A DNA stretch of 14,226 nucleotides from an uncultured Bacilli bacterium (GTDB taxonomy: Bacteria > Bacillota_I > Bacilli_A > RF39 > UBA660): contig CALVVV010000033.1 of NCBI GenBank assembly GCA_944363995.1, forward strand, positions 1-14,226, given 5' to 3'. The notes under the pieces were generated by a model that saw only the letters and a list, made by a program, of their open reading frames with translations, ran no database searches and was not told the origin of the DNA. A program made the translations under genes and the position numbers. Shown piece after piece: positions 6,320 to 13,041 of this stretch. The first letter of the stretch is position 1. The number at the start of each line of letters is the position of its first letter.

Positions 6320-6341
6320 GCTTACTTGTGTAAGCTTTTTT
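6318..6341 (+). terminator. Intrinsic terminator between lemA and the DUF2207 gene
   Basis: AAGCTTAC (6318-6325), loop TTGT and GTAAGCTT (6330-6337) form a perfect 8-bp stem ending in a T-run (6336-6341). The first arm includes two bases of the lemA stop codon, and GGAGG of the next gene starts at 6342. Partial read-through would make lemA mRNA more abundant than that of its partner. Confidence 0.8.
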
Positions 6342-6351
6342 GGAGGATTAG

Positions 6352-8178
6352 ATGAAAAAAATTTATTTTATTATATGCTTTCTTTTTTTAGTTCCTATTG
6401 TTAAAGCCAATTATGAAGTAGTAGATTATCGAATTGATTTAACAATATTAGAAAATGGTGACGTTAATATAGTAGAAGCTTGGCAAATGACGGGCACTTA
6501 CAATGGTTATGAGCGAATTTTAAATTATAAAAATAATTATTTTGGCTATAAAGGTGATTTGTTAACAAGCTTTGATAAAAATTTATATAATGGCGATGGT
6601 ATAAAATTAAACGAAGTAAGAATGATAAATTATTCAAATAAAAAAGATATTGCCCAATTAAAAGAAGAAGGTGATTTATTAAAATTAGTAGATAATGCTA
6701 CTAAAGGCAATCATAGTGTTTATACAATTAAGAATTCAGATAATGGTCAAATATATAAAATATATAATCCTAATCGTATGAATAAAGACTTTTATATTGA
6801 TTACACATTAAAAAATTTAGTAATTAATCATGAAGATGTTGCTGAATTAGCGCTTTATTTATTTACTAAAGTTGAAGAAAATATTTCTAATTTAAAGGTT
6901 ACAATTCATATTCCCAATAATCACGAAAATTTAATAATATGGACACATGGCGTTTTAACTGATACAACATATGTTGATAAAGAAAATATTATATTAACAA
7001 TCGATAATTTACCAAAAGATTCAGCATTTGACTTACGTTTAGTTTTTGACAACGATGTTGTGACAACAAAAAAAATTACTGAACAAAGCATGTTAAAAAA
7101 AATAATCGATTTAGAACAAAATTTAGATTTAGATGCAATTGATCCGAAAGATGAAGAATACAATAAATTGAGAGAAGAAGCCTACAATAGTGTTAGTAAT
7201 GTTGAAAATAGTTATAATCGTAATGATTATGATTTAGCATATGAAAAAGTTTCCCACTTAAATGAAAATGATAAATTGAAAACCGAATTACTAATTAAAC
7301 TGATGAACGTCGAACCAAAAATTGAACAACGTGAAGAAATAATTAAAGTTTTATTTACTAGTCTTGTAACTATATGGCTATTTGGTTTAATTATTATTTT
7401 GTATCAAATTTACAAAAAATATAATCATCGAATTGATGTCAAGAGGTTAAATAATGATATTTCTCCTTTTAAAATCAATTATTTATTAAGAAAAAAAATA
7501 ACTAATTTAGATTTAGTAGCATCAATTATTTATTTAATTAATAAACAAAAAATATTTTTTGATGAAAAAAGAAGAATGTTAAAAAAAAGCAATTTAAAAT
7601 TAACAAATAGCGAGGAAAAATTAATAAAACTATTGTTTAATGATAAAAATAAAGTTACTTTAGAAGAAATAGCTTATTATGCTCAAGAAAATTTTGATGA
7701 TTTTTTAAAAAATTATTCTAATTGGTTTGATAGTGTGAATATAGAAGCTGAGAATGAAAAATATTATGAAAATTTATTTTTTTATAAAATAATAAGTATT
7801 AGTTACTGTATAATTGGTTTGTTTTTAGGAATTTTTTTAATTAATCAACCAACTTATTATTCCTCAATTATAATTATTATTTTAGCTATTATTTTTCTTA
7901 TTTATTTTATTTTTTTAAGGAAAAGAACAGAAAAAGGTTTAAAACAATATTATAATTGGTTAAGCATTAAAGCTGACTTGCTAAAAGCTAAAAAAATTGA
8001 TACTTATTATTTACCTTATGTGTTATGTTTAGGTAAAAAAAATTTAAAATATTTAAATAATGAAGATAAAAGAATATTGAAAACAATTAAAGAATCAATT
8101 ATTATAACTATAAAAAAAGCTTATGAAGCAAGAGATAATGCTCATATTAAATATTCATCAGTAAAATTAAAAAGATAA
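6352..8178 (+). CDS. DUF2207 domain membrane protein (YciQ-like)
   Basis: The 608-residue protein starts with a signal peptide (1-19, cleavage after VKA). It continues with the DUF2207 N-terminal beta domain, with NYEVVDYRIDLTILENGDV and the W-x-M-T-G and R segments at 44-56. A charged helical stretch (245-330) leads to a first membrane helix at about 333-353. A cytoplasmic region resembling a winged helix follows (YLLRKKITNLDLVASIIYL), then two further helices at about 478-497 and 502-522 and a helical C-terminus. No enzymatic motif is visible. The usual family role is unknown; the partner is LemA. Start ATG at 6352 follows GGAGG (6342-6346). Expression probably depends on read-through of the hairpin upstream, as no separate promoter is evident. 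A bidirectional terminator closes the gene. Confidence 0.88.
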   Translation: MKKIYFIICFLFLVPIVKANYEVVDYRIDLTILENGDVNIVEAWQMTGTYNGYERILNYKNNYFGYKGDLLTSFDKNLYNGDGIKLNEVRMINYSNKKDIAQLKEEGDLLKLVDNATKGNHSVYTIKNSDNGQIYKIYNPNRMNKDFYIDYTLKNLVINHEDVAELALYLFTKVEENISNLKVTIHIPNNHENLIIWTHGVLTDTTYVDKENIILTIDNLPKDSAFDLRLVFDNDVVTTKKITEQSMLKKIIDLEQNLDLDAIDPKDEEYNKLREEAYNSVSNVENSYNRNDYDLAYEKVSHLNENDKLKTELLIKLMNVEPKIEQREEIIKVLFTSLVTIWLFGLIIILYQIYKKYNHRIDVKRLNNDISPFKINYLLRKKITNLDLVASIIYLINKQKIFFDEKRRMLKKSNLKLTNSEEKLIKLLFNDKNKVTLEEIAYYAQENFDDFLKNYSNWFDSVNIEAENEKYYENLFFYKIISISYCIIGLFLGIFLINQPTYYSSIIIIILAIIFLIYFIFLRKRTEKGLKQYYNWLSIKADLLKAKKIDTYYLPYVLCLGKKNLKYLNNEDKRILKTIKESIIITIKKAYEARDNAHIKYSSVKLKR

Positions 8179-8204
8179 ATCTCAAAATGAAATTTATCTT
8201 TTTT
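8171..8204. terminator. Bidirectional terminator between convergent genes
   Basis: AAAGATAAAT (8171-8180) and ATTTATCTTT (8192-8201) form a perfect 10-bp stem around an 11-nt loop, with T-runs on both strands. It serves the DUF2207 gene on the plus strand and the coat-like gene on the minus strand. The stem includes the stop codon at 8176-8178. Confidence 0.85.
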
Positions 8205-8205
8205 A

Positions 8206-8469
8206 TTACATCATTTGATAATTAGATGTGTTATATGAGCTGCCAGAACTAATAATTCCTTCAAGTGTACTTACTCTTTTTTCTAAATTAGATAATTTTG
8301 TTATAATATCAGTTTGATTATCACCTGTATAATTCATATTAGGATAGCTCATTGCTTGGTTTTGGTAAGGTATAACATTAGGGATAGGCATTAATGGCAT
8401 TACAGGAAATTGACCAGTCATTCCCATATTGTACATTGGTGTACCACCACAATTTCGATCTTTTTTCAT
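8206..8469 (-). CDS. Met/Pro-rich small protein, likely spore coat-associated
   Basis: This 87-residue protein is not one I can name. The N-terminal half is rich in Met, Pro, Asn and Tyr (CGGTPMYNMGMTGQFPVMPL), as is common among spore coat and exosporium proteins. A short coiled coil follows at about 55-73 (IITKLSNLEKRVSTLEGII) with hydrophobic residues in heptad positions, then a Ser/Asn/Tyr-rich tail. There is one Cys (residue 7) and no signal peptide. The ribosome site is a perfect AAAGGAGG. Upstream is a sequence with the AC-N16-CATA pattern of mother-cell sporulation promoters. The coat assignment is inference from composition and promoter. The gene is convergent with the DUF2207 gene and divergent from trmB. 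Confidence 0.7.
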   Translation of the reverse strand: MKKDRNCGGTPMYNMGMTGQFPVMPLMPIPNVIPYQNQAMSYPNMNYTGDNQTDIITKLSNLEKRVSTLEGIISSGSSYNTSNYQMM

Positions 8470-8489
8470 AATTTCCTCCTTTGTCTAAT

Positions 8490-8517
8490 TAATTATATGC
8501 TTTAATTTAATTTTGGT
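8490..8517 (-). promoter_or_regulatory. Possible sigma-K/E promoter of the coat-like gene
   Basis: On the minus strand AC (8517-8516), 16 bp, then CATATAATTA (8499-8490) resemble sigma K (AC-N16/17-CATANNNTA) with one mismatch in the last positions. The same bases fit sigma E (CATACAAT) with one mismatch. The element overlaps the trmB -10. Confidence 0.45.
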
Positions 8518-8524
8518 GTATAAT
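8496..8524 (+). promoter_or_regulatory. trmB promoter
   Basis: TATAAT (8519-8524) lies 16 bp before the trmB ATG. The -35 (TATGCT, 8496-8501) is poor. It overlaps the divergent promoter of the coat-like gene, so the two could exclude each other. Confidence 0.5.
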
Positions 8525-8540
8525 TAAGTTGGGTGAAATT

Positions 8541-9188
8541 ATGCGATTAAGAAATATAAAAAATGCACAAGATATAATAAGCAAAAGTGAATATCTTATT
8601 TTAAATCCTAAAGATTATTATGGTAAAGCTTACAAAATATTTAATAATAAAAACAAAATCGAAATCGAAATAGGAATGGGTAAAGGTGATTTTCTTATAA
8701 ATAAAGCAAAACAAAATCCTGATATTAATTTTATAGGGATTGAAAAATATGCAAGTGTTTTGGTTAAAACTATAAAAAAATTACAAAATATTAAATTAGA
8801 TAATTTAAAAATTATCAATATCGATGCAATATTGATTGATGAAATTTTTAAACAAGAAATAAGTAAAATATATTTAAATTTTTCAGATCCTTGGCCCAAA
8901 AAAAAGCATGAGAATAGAAGATTAACAAGTCCAGTATTTCTAAAAAAATATGAAAAAGTTTTTAAAGATAATTATAATATTGAAATGAAAACTGATAATA
9001 AAAAATTATTTGAATATTCATTAATAACTTTAAGCCAAAATAATTATTCGTTTAAAAATATAAAATTAGATTTATATTCAGCCTTAAATGATGATAATAT
9101 TCAAACCGAATATGAAAGAAAGTTTGTGTCTTTACAATATCCAATTTATAAATTAGAAGCAGAATGTAAAATTGCCAAAAAAATGTAA
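8541..9188 (+). CDS. trmB: tRNA (guanine-N7)-methyltransferase
   Basis: This 215-residue SAM-dependent enzyme forms m7G46 in the variable loop of tRNAs. The SAM-binding motif is EIGMGKGDFL (about 43-52), followed by GIEKY (66-70). The catalytic-region motif LNFSDPWPKKKH is at about 112-123, with NRRL just after it, then TDN (151-153) and the C-terminal TEYERKF (189-195). All family landmarks are in place. I prefer ATG at 8541, with GGGTGA at 8531-8536, to the TTG at 8529, because the family starts with MRLRN. The gene has its own promoter and no clear terminator; the lipoprotein promoter follows closely. Confidence 0.95.
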   Translation: MRLRNIKNAQDIISKSEYLILNPKDYYGKAYKIFNNKNKIEIEIGMGKGDFLINKAKQNPDINFIGIEKYASVLVKTIKKLQNIKLDNLKIINIDAILIDEIFKQEISKIYLNFSDPWPKKKHENRRLTSPVFLKKYEKVFKDNYNIEMKTDNKKLFEYSLITLSQNNYSFKNIKLDLYSALNDDNIQTEYERKFVSLQYPIYKLEAECKIAKKM

Positions 9189-9194
9189 AATTGA

Positions 9195-9224
9195 TTGCTA
9201 AAATCTTGAATAATTTGCTATAAT
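9195..9224 (+). promoter_or_regulatory. Promoter of the lipoprotein-YtxGH operon
   Basis: TTGCTA (9195-9200), an 18-bp spacer and TATAAT (9219-9224) with TGC before it form an extended -10 promoter. It lies just after the trmB stop and is the only promoter seen before the four genes up to 11205. Confidence 0.65.
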
Positions 9225-9245
9225 ATATACAAGTAGGTGAATCAT

Positions 9246-9845
9246 ATGAAAAAAATATTACTACTATGTTGTCTACTTTTGTTATCAGGTTGTTCAATTG
9301 TAAGAATTGATACTAATGATGTTGATAATATTGTAAGTGTTGTTTTATCGAAAAATAATAATTTATATAATCAAATTGGTAAAGGATATAAATATTACAT
9401 TCCCCGCGGAGTGTCTTATATAGATACTAATGAATATAATGATGTTTTATATTCTGATGGAAATTATTATTATTTATATATTGATATTGTTAGCTATTAT
9501 TATAATGTAGTGAAGGAATATCAAGAAAATAAAGATGCATACTATTCAAAAATTATTGATATTAATGGTAAAAAAGGTTATTTAGAAATAAACAAACAAC
9601 CAAATAATCGTTATTTTATAGAATTTATGTATAATTATTCCAAAATAGAAGTTGAAGCTGATTATGAAGATATCAATAATATTATTTTAAATACATCATA
9701 TATTTTATCAACTGTTAAATTTAATGATAAAGTAATTAAAGTTATTTTAGATGAACAATTTTTAGTTAGCGAAGAAAAATATGATATATTTACATCTAAA
9801 AAAGAAACTGATGATTTTTTAAAACTAGAACCGGAGAGTGATTAA
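9246..9845 (+). CDS. Putative lipoprotein, function unknown
   Basis: The 199-residue protein has a lipoprotein signal, with a basic start MKK, a leucine-rich core and the lipobox LSGC, so Cys16 would be lipidated and the rest exposed outside the membrane. The mature part is rich in Tyr, Asn, Asp and Ile and looks like a mixed alpha/beta domain. I recognise no motif. A short segment PRGVSY about 40 residues after the Cys resembles conserved turns seen in uncharacterised Bacillota lipoproteins, but this is weak. ATG at 9246 follows AGGTGA (9235-9240); the GTG at 9237 lies inside that site. The stop is one base from the start of the next gene, so translation is probably coupled. Confidence 0.8.
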   Translation: MKKILLLCCLLLLSGCSIVRIDTNDVDNIVSVVLSKNNNLYNQIGKGYKYYIPRGVSYIDTNEYNDVLYSDGNYYYLYIDIVSYYYNVVKEYQENKDAYYSKIIDINGKKGYLEINKQPNNRYFIEFMYNYSKIEVEADYEDINNIILNTSYILSTVKFNDKVIKVILDEQFLVSEEKYDIFTSKKETDDFLKLEPESD

Positions 9846-9846
9846 T

Positions 9847-10521
9847 ATGGGGCTACTTGATAAAATGAAAAATTTATTTACTGAAGAAACAGAAGAACCA
9901 ATCAAAAGTGAAGTGATTAAAGTAGAGATACCAGCACCAACAAAAGAAGAACCATTGAAAGAACCAACAACTTCTAAAAAAGAAAATAAAGAAGAAAAAA
10001 CTGCACCAATATTTTTTGATGATGATTATTTTAAAGAACTAGAACAACCAAAAAAAGAAATTAAGTCTAGTTATTTAAAAGAACAAACAAAAATAAAAGA
10101 AGAAAAAAAACATTTTAAACCAACACCAATTATTTCACCAGTTTATGGTGTATTAGATAAAAATTATAATAAAGAAGATATAACACCAAAAAAAGAAGAA
10201 AAATTAACTTTTTCTAGTACACGAATATCAATTGATGAAGTAAGAAAAAAGGCTTATGGAACATTAGAAGATGATTTAGAAAATACATTAATAGGTGATA
10301 ATCAATTAATTTTTTCAGAAGATTCAAAAGAAGATTTGTTTGATGAATTAGTTGAAGAACCAAAAGAAGAACCAATAAATATTCTTGATGACGATATTAA
10401 CATCATTGATGATGATATTAATATTATTGATGAAGAAATGACTCCTAAGAAAGATTCACCAATTACAGAAAGTGAATTATTTGATTTAATTGACAGTATG
10501 TATGAGAAAGGGGAAGAATAA
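9847..10521 (+). CDS. Acidic, mostly disordered protein with short conserved-looking segments
   Basis: This 224-residue protein is not one I recognise. It begins with MGLLDKMKNLF, which can form an amphipathic helix like the membrane-targeting N-terminus of SepF. It continues with Lys/Glu/Pro-rich low-complexity sequence. Islands of ordered-looking sequence are FKPTPIISPVYGVLDKNY in the middle, STRISIDEVRKKAYG, and a C-terminal ELFDLIDSMYE. Before the C-terminus DDDINII is repeated twice in tandem. There is no signal peptide or membrane helix, so it is cytosolic or peripheral. A scaffold or adaptor joining membrane partners is a guess. ATG at 9847 has GGAGAG (9833-9838). The stop overlaps the next start (TAATG), and the downstream partners are YtxG- and YtxH-like membrane proteins. 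Confidence 0.75.
   Translation: MGLLDKMKNLFTEETEEPIKSEVIKVEIPAPTKEEPLKEPTTSKKENKEEKTAPIFFDDDYFKELEQPKKEIKSSYLKEQTKIKEEKKHFKPTPIISPVYGVLDKNYNKEDITPKKEEKLTFSSTRISIDEVRKKAYGTLEDDLENTLIGDNQLIFSEDSKEDLFDELVEEPKEEPINILDDDINIIDDDINIIDEEMTPKKDSPITESELFDLIDSMYEKGEE
10387..10428 (+). repeat. Two 21-bp tandem units encoding DDDINII
   Basis: The units 10387-10407 and 10408-10428 both encode Asp-Asp-Asp-Ile-Asn-Ile-Ile, with synonymous differences at three codons. They lie in the acidic part of the disordered protein and could arise by slippage. Confidence 0.7.
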
Positions 10522-10808
10522 TGGTAGTTGATTTAAAAGAATTATTTGTAGTAATATTATTTTTAACATTGATTATACTAGTAATAACAACTATAATAGC
10601 GATGATTAAAACAATTAAAACACTAAATAAAATCAATCAAATTATGGATAATGTTGATGTTAAAGTTAATAAATTAAATGGTCTATTTGATATGATTGAT
10701 AATACAACAGATGTTATAAATTCATTTAGTGATCGTATTGCAACATCAATAGCTAGTGGTATTAATTGGTTGTTAAACAGAAAAAAGAAAGGTGATAATG
10801 ATGAATAA
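10521..10808 (+). CDS. DUF948 / YtxG-like membrane protein
   Basis: The 95-residue protein has one N-terminal membrane helix (about 7-28) followed by a helical segment with a heptad look (KINQIMDNVDVKVNKLNGLF) and a basic-acidic tail. This is the general layout of DUF948 proteins such as Bacillus YtxG, shorter than usual. It overlaps the gene before it by one base and the YtxH-like gene after it by eight, so translation is coupled. In Bacillus ytxG and ytxH are neighbours and belong to the general stress response, which supports the family call. Function is unknown. Confidence 0.7.
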   Translation: MVVDLKELFVVILFLTLIILVITTIIAMIKTIKTLNKINQIMDNVDVKVNKLNGLFDMIDNTTDVINSFSDRIATSIASGINWLLNRKKKGDNDE

Positions 10809-11205
10809 AAAAAAGGGATTTGGGAAATTTTTAGCAGGTGCTTTGCTAGGTGCTGGATTAGGTGTTTTGTTTGCTCCTAAAAAAGGTTCGGAAACAAGAC
10901 AACAATTAAAACAAAAATTTGATGAATTAATTGCTAAAGCTAAAGAAGTTGATATTGAAGAAGTAAAAACAACAATTGAAAATAAAGTAGAAGAAATAAA
11001 AGCTGAATTAGAAGATTTAGATAAAGAAAAAGTTTTAAAAATTGCTAAAAATAAGGCTAAAGATATTGAAATTAAAGCTAATGAACTGTTAAATTATGCA
11101 GTAGCCAAGGGAACTCCTATACTAGAAAAAATGGCAGATTCAGTTAAAGAAAAAACGATTGAAGTGACAAAACAAATATTAGCTAAATTAGAAAAAGAAA
11201 ACTAA
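10801..11205 (+). CDS. YtxH-like protein
   Basis: This 134-residue protein begins with a basic stretch and the glycine-rich membrane helix GKFLAGALLGAGLGVLFAPKKG, the hallmark of YtxH-family (gas-vesicle-like) proteins. The remainder is a long amphipathic, Lys/Glu-rich helical region with repeated heptads. The APKKGSETR segment just after the helix is the most conserved part of the family. ATG at 10801 sits 5 nt after GGTGA; ATG at 10798 is too close to it. The gene is the last of the operon, with a hairpin at 11259-11280 after it. Function is unknown. Confidence 0.85.
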   Translation: MNKKKGFGKFLAGALLGAGLGVLFAPKKGSETRQQLKQKFDELIAKAKEVDIEEVKTTIENKVEEIKAELEDLDKEKVLKIAKNKAKDIEIKANELLNYAVAKGTPILEKMADSVKEKTIEVTKQILAKLEKEN

Positions 11206-11220
11206 TTTAGTTTTTTATAT

Positions 11221-11303
11221 TTATGTAGAAACTTTAGTTATGTAGAAAGTTAATGTAAAAAGCCCTAAAAATAAGGCTTTATTATTAAAAACTTTCTACA
11301 TAA
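11221..11303. repeat. TTATGTAGAAA repeats, probable end of a tyrosine-recombinase element
   Basis: TTATGTAGAAACTT occurs at 11221-11234. A near copy, TTATGTAGAAAGTT, is at 11238-11251, and its exact reverse complement AACTTTCTACATAA at 11290-11303. The last two form a 14-bp perfect inverted repeat around a terminator hairpin. The group lies just downstream of the recombinase fragment on its own strand, where such elements carry their recombinase binding sites. The link is inference from position and from the direct-plus-inverted layout. Confidence 0.6.
11259..11280. terminator. Bidirectional terminator between ytxH-like gene and recombinase fragment
   Basis: AAAGCC (11259-11264) and GGCTTT (11275-11280) form a 6-bp stem around a 10-nt loop. 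The T-run is better on the minus strand (five T), where it follows the recombinase fragment. On the plus strand it ends the ytxH-like operon less efficiently. Confidence 0.6.
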
Positions 11304-11309
11304 TTTTTA

Positions 11310-11588
11310 TTATTTCATATTATTTTTTAACCAATTATCTAAATCATCCTTTTTATTGTTACTATATTTATTTTTTGTTTTAATTGATTCCGAGTTTCTA
11401 AGAATTTCTTCACGTTGTTTCTTAGAATCAGGAGTTGCATATATTTCTGTTGAAGAAACTGTACTATGCCCTAAAAATTCCTTAATATATAAAAGTGGTG
11501 TTCCATTATTATAAAGATGTATCGCTTTAGTATGACGCAAGGAATGAGGAGAATAACTACCATTAAAATAATTTGTAACTTTCATCAT
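11310..11588 (-). pseudogene. Tyrosine recombinase, C-terminal fragment
   Basis: This reading frame of 92 residues holds only the C-terminal part of a tyrosine recombinase catalytic domain. H15-S-L-R18 is followed by the helix HTKAIHLYNNGT, then LLYIKEFLGHS with His41, and the nucleophile Tyr50 in STEIYA. The first catalytic Arg and the whole N-terminal DNA-binding part are missing. An in-frame stop lies immediately upstream of the first ATG, and the sequence above it shows no recombinase pattern that I can see in any frame. The sequence resembles integrases of Bacillota insertion elements that carry several tyrosine recombinases. A short translated peptide is possible because a weak AAGGAT site precedes the ATG, but recombination activity is not expected. 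A broken copy left by deletion is the simplest reading. Confidence 0.75.
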
Positions 11589-11686
11589 TTATACCACTAT
11601 CCTTAACTATTACTATTTTCTCATATATAATTGAAAAAAGCAGCATCGTTGACACTACTTTTTACACTTTATTTTTTTTCATAGTC

Positions 11687-11700
11687 TGAATAGTTACGAA
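11687..11700 (+). repeat. Copy 2 of the TGAATAGTTACGAA repeat
   Basis: This 14-mer is identical to 67-80. The surrounding bases also align: TAG(A/T)CT before it and AATATT-C then a T-run after it, with a 10-bp gap relative to copy 1. The left arm of the palindrome present in copy 1 is missing here. TTGACA at 11649-11654 lies upstream without a good -10. The rest of 11589-11726 shows no gene. Confidence 0.5.
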
Positions 11701-11726
11701 AATATTTCTGAATTTTTTATTTTAGG

Positions 11727-11756
11727 TTGCGGACAAAGTCCGCGGTATGTTATAAT
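11727..11756 (+). promoter_or_regulatory. Promoter of the M23 hydrolase with a GC-rich palindrome inside
   Basis: TTGCGG (11727-11732), an 18-bp spacer and TATAAT (11751-11756) with TGT before it form an extended -10 promoter. A perfect palindrome, GCGGAC-AAA-GTCCGC (11729-11743), covers most of the -35 and half of the spacer. It is upstream of the expected start of transcription (about 11763), so it should act as DNA, which suggests a repressor or activator site. Confidence 0.65.
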
Positions 11757-11781
11757 TATTATTAGAAGTAAGGTGAGGTAA

Positions 11782-13041
11782 TTGAAAAAAATTAATAAGA
11801 TATTTTGGAGAACTATATTTGCTTCTTGTTTATTGTTAGCTAATTTTAATATTCCTATTGTTAGCGCACAGACATTAGGTGATTTAAAACAAGAATTAGC
11901 TGAGTTTAAGGCTGAATATGAAAAAAATAAACAAGAACAACAATTGACAGAGTCAGAATTAAAACAAGCAAAACAAGAAATTAATACAATCGAAATAAAT
12001 ATTGTTAATGCTCAACAACAAATAGCTAATTTAAATAATGAAATTGAACAATTAACCATTGAAATTGAAAACAAAGAAGCTGAAATTGAAGATATATTAG
12101 TTTTTTTTCAAGTTGCTAGTGGGGAAAATGCTTATTTAGAATATGCTTTTGGAGCAAAAGATTTTACTGATTTTATTTATCGTTTAGCAGTATCTGAACA
12201 ACTTACATCTTATAATGAAGATTTAGTAACAGAATATAAGCAAAATATTGAAGATAATAAAAAGAAAACAGAAGAATTGGCTCAGAAACAAATTGAATTA
12301 GCTAATGAACGAACAGCATTAGAAAAGAAAGTTGCGGAAATATCAGTTCGAGTTGATAAACTAGATGAATATGGTTTGAGTATTGAAGAACAGATAAAAG
12401 CTCAAGAAAATGAAATTAAAATTTATGAAGAAGCAGGCTGTAAAGATAGTGATGATTTAAATGCTTGTATTGCACAAGCAACTCCGTATGATACAGAATT
12501 TTGGTTACCATTAGAAATAGGCCAAGTAACTGGTTGGGCAGAACCAAGATATAATCCCGTAACAGGTAACTATGAAATGCATCATGGTGTCGATATGTCA
12601 CGAAGTAATGCTAATTCGACTGATTATGCTATTTATCCAATTGCTAATGGTGTAGTAACCAATATTATTGATTTAGAGGTTGCTTCTTCGGGACGTTATG
12701 TTCGTAGTTGTGGTGGTAGAAAAGTTTTTGTTCAACATAATATTAATGGCAAAATATATACAAGTGCTTATTGGCATTTACGAGCTATTAATGTTGAAGT
12801 AGGGCAAGTAGTAAGTAAAATGACTCAAATTGGGGTAATGGGTGGTAATCCTGCAACTGATTATTGGGATAAAGATTCTTATGGTAATTTTTGTACGACT
12901 GGTGCACATTTACATTTAGAATTATCCGATCGTAAAGTCAGTGCTGGTGATGGTTATAGTAGTTATCGTGCTGGTTTTATTGCTCCTCAATATGTTTTAG
13001 ATTTTCCTAATAAATATGTATATTGGTATTCGCGATATTAA
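11782..13041 (+). CDS. Secreted coiled-coil M23 peptidoglycan endopeptidase
   Basis: This 419-residue protein has a signal peptide (1-29, cleavage after VSA) and a long coiled coil (about 32-110 and 145-215). The two are interrupted by a conserved-looking segment with YLEYAFGAKDFTDFIYRLAV (119-137). A LytM/M23 metallopeptidase domain lies at about 240-400. Zinc ligands are His267 and Asp271 (HHGVD) and His378 of HLH (376-378), with His332 in YWHL as the likely second catalytic His. The layout is that of PcsB/EnvC/CwlO-type hydrolases, which are usually controlled through FtsEX; no ftsEX is in the window. The start is TTG at 11782, behind AGGTGAGG (11771-11778); no ATG near the signal peptide competes. 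Cys220/Cys229 and Cys310/Cys371 could form disulphides. The promoter carries a palindromic operator-like site. A terminator at the stop codon is shared with the convergent prsA-like gene. Confidence 0.9.
   Translation: MKKINKIFWRTIFASCLLLANFNIPIVSAQTLGDLKQELAEFKAEYEKNKQEQQLTESELKQAKQEINTIEINIVNAQQQIANLNNEIEQLTIEIENKEAEIEDILVFFQVASGENAYLEYAFGAKDFTDFIYRLAVSEQLTSYNEDLVTEYKQNIEDNKKKTEELAQKQIELANERTALEKKVAEISVRVDKLDEYGLSIEEQIKAQENEIKIYEEAGCKDSDDLNACIAQATPYDTEFWLPLEIGQVTGWAEPRYNPVTGNYEMHHGVDMSRSNANSTDYAIYPIANGVVTNIIDLEVASSGRYVRSCGGRKVFVQHNINGKIYTSAYWHLRAINVEVGQVVSKMTQIGVMGGNPATDYWDKDSYGNFCTTGAHLHLELSDRKVSAGDGYSSYRAGFIAPQYVLDFPNKYVYWYSRY

Noticed and set aside
11221..11303. CRISPR-like repeats
   Set aside because: Only two direct copies with a 3-base gap and one inverted copy; no spacers and no cas genes.
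11589..11660. Continuation of the tyrosine recombinase upstream through a frameshift
   Set aside because: One minus-strand frame stays open here, but its residues do not resemble the expected recombinase core, so a true 5' truncation is more likely.
11649..11675. TTGACA plus TATTTT as the hydrolase promoter
   Set aside because: The spacer is only 15 bp and the -10 is poor; the extended -10 promoter at 11727-11756 is far better placed.
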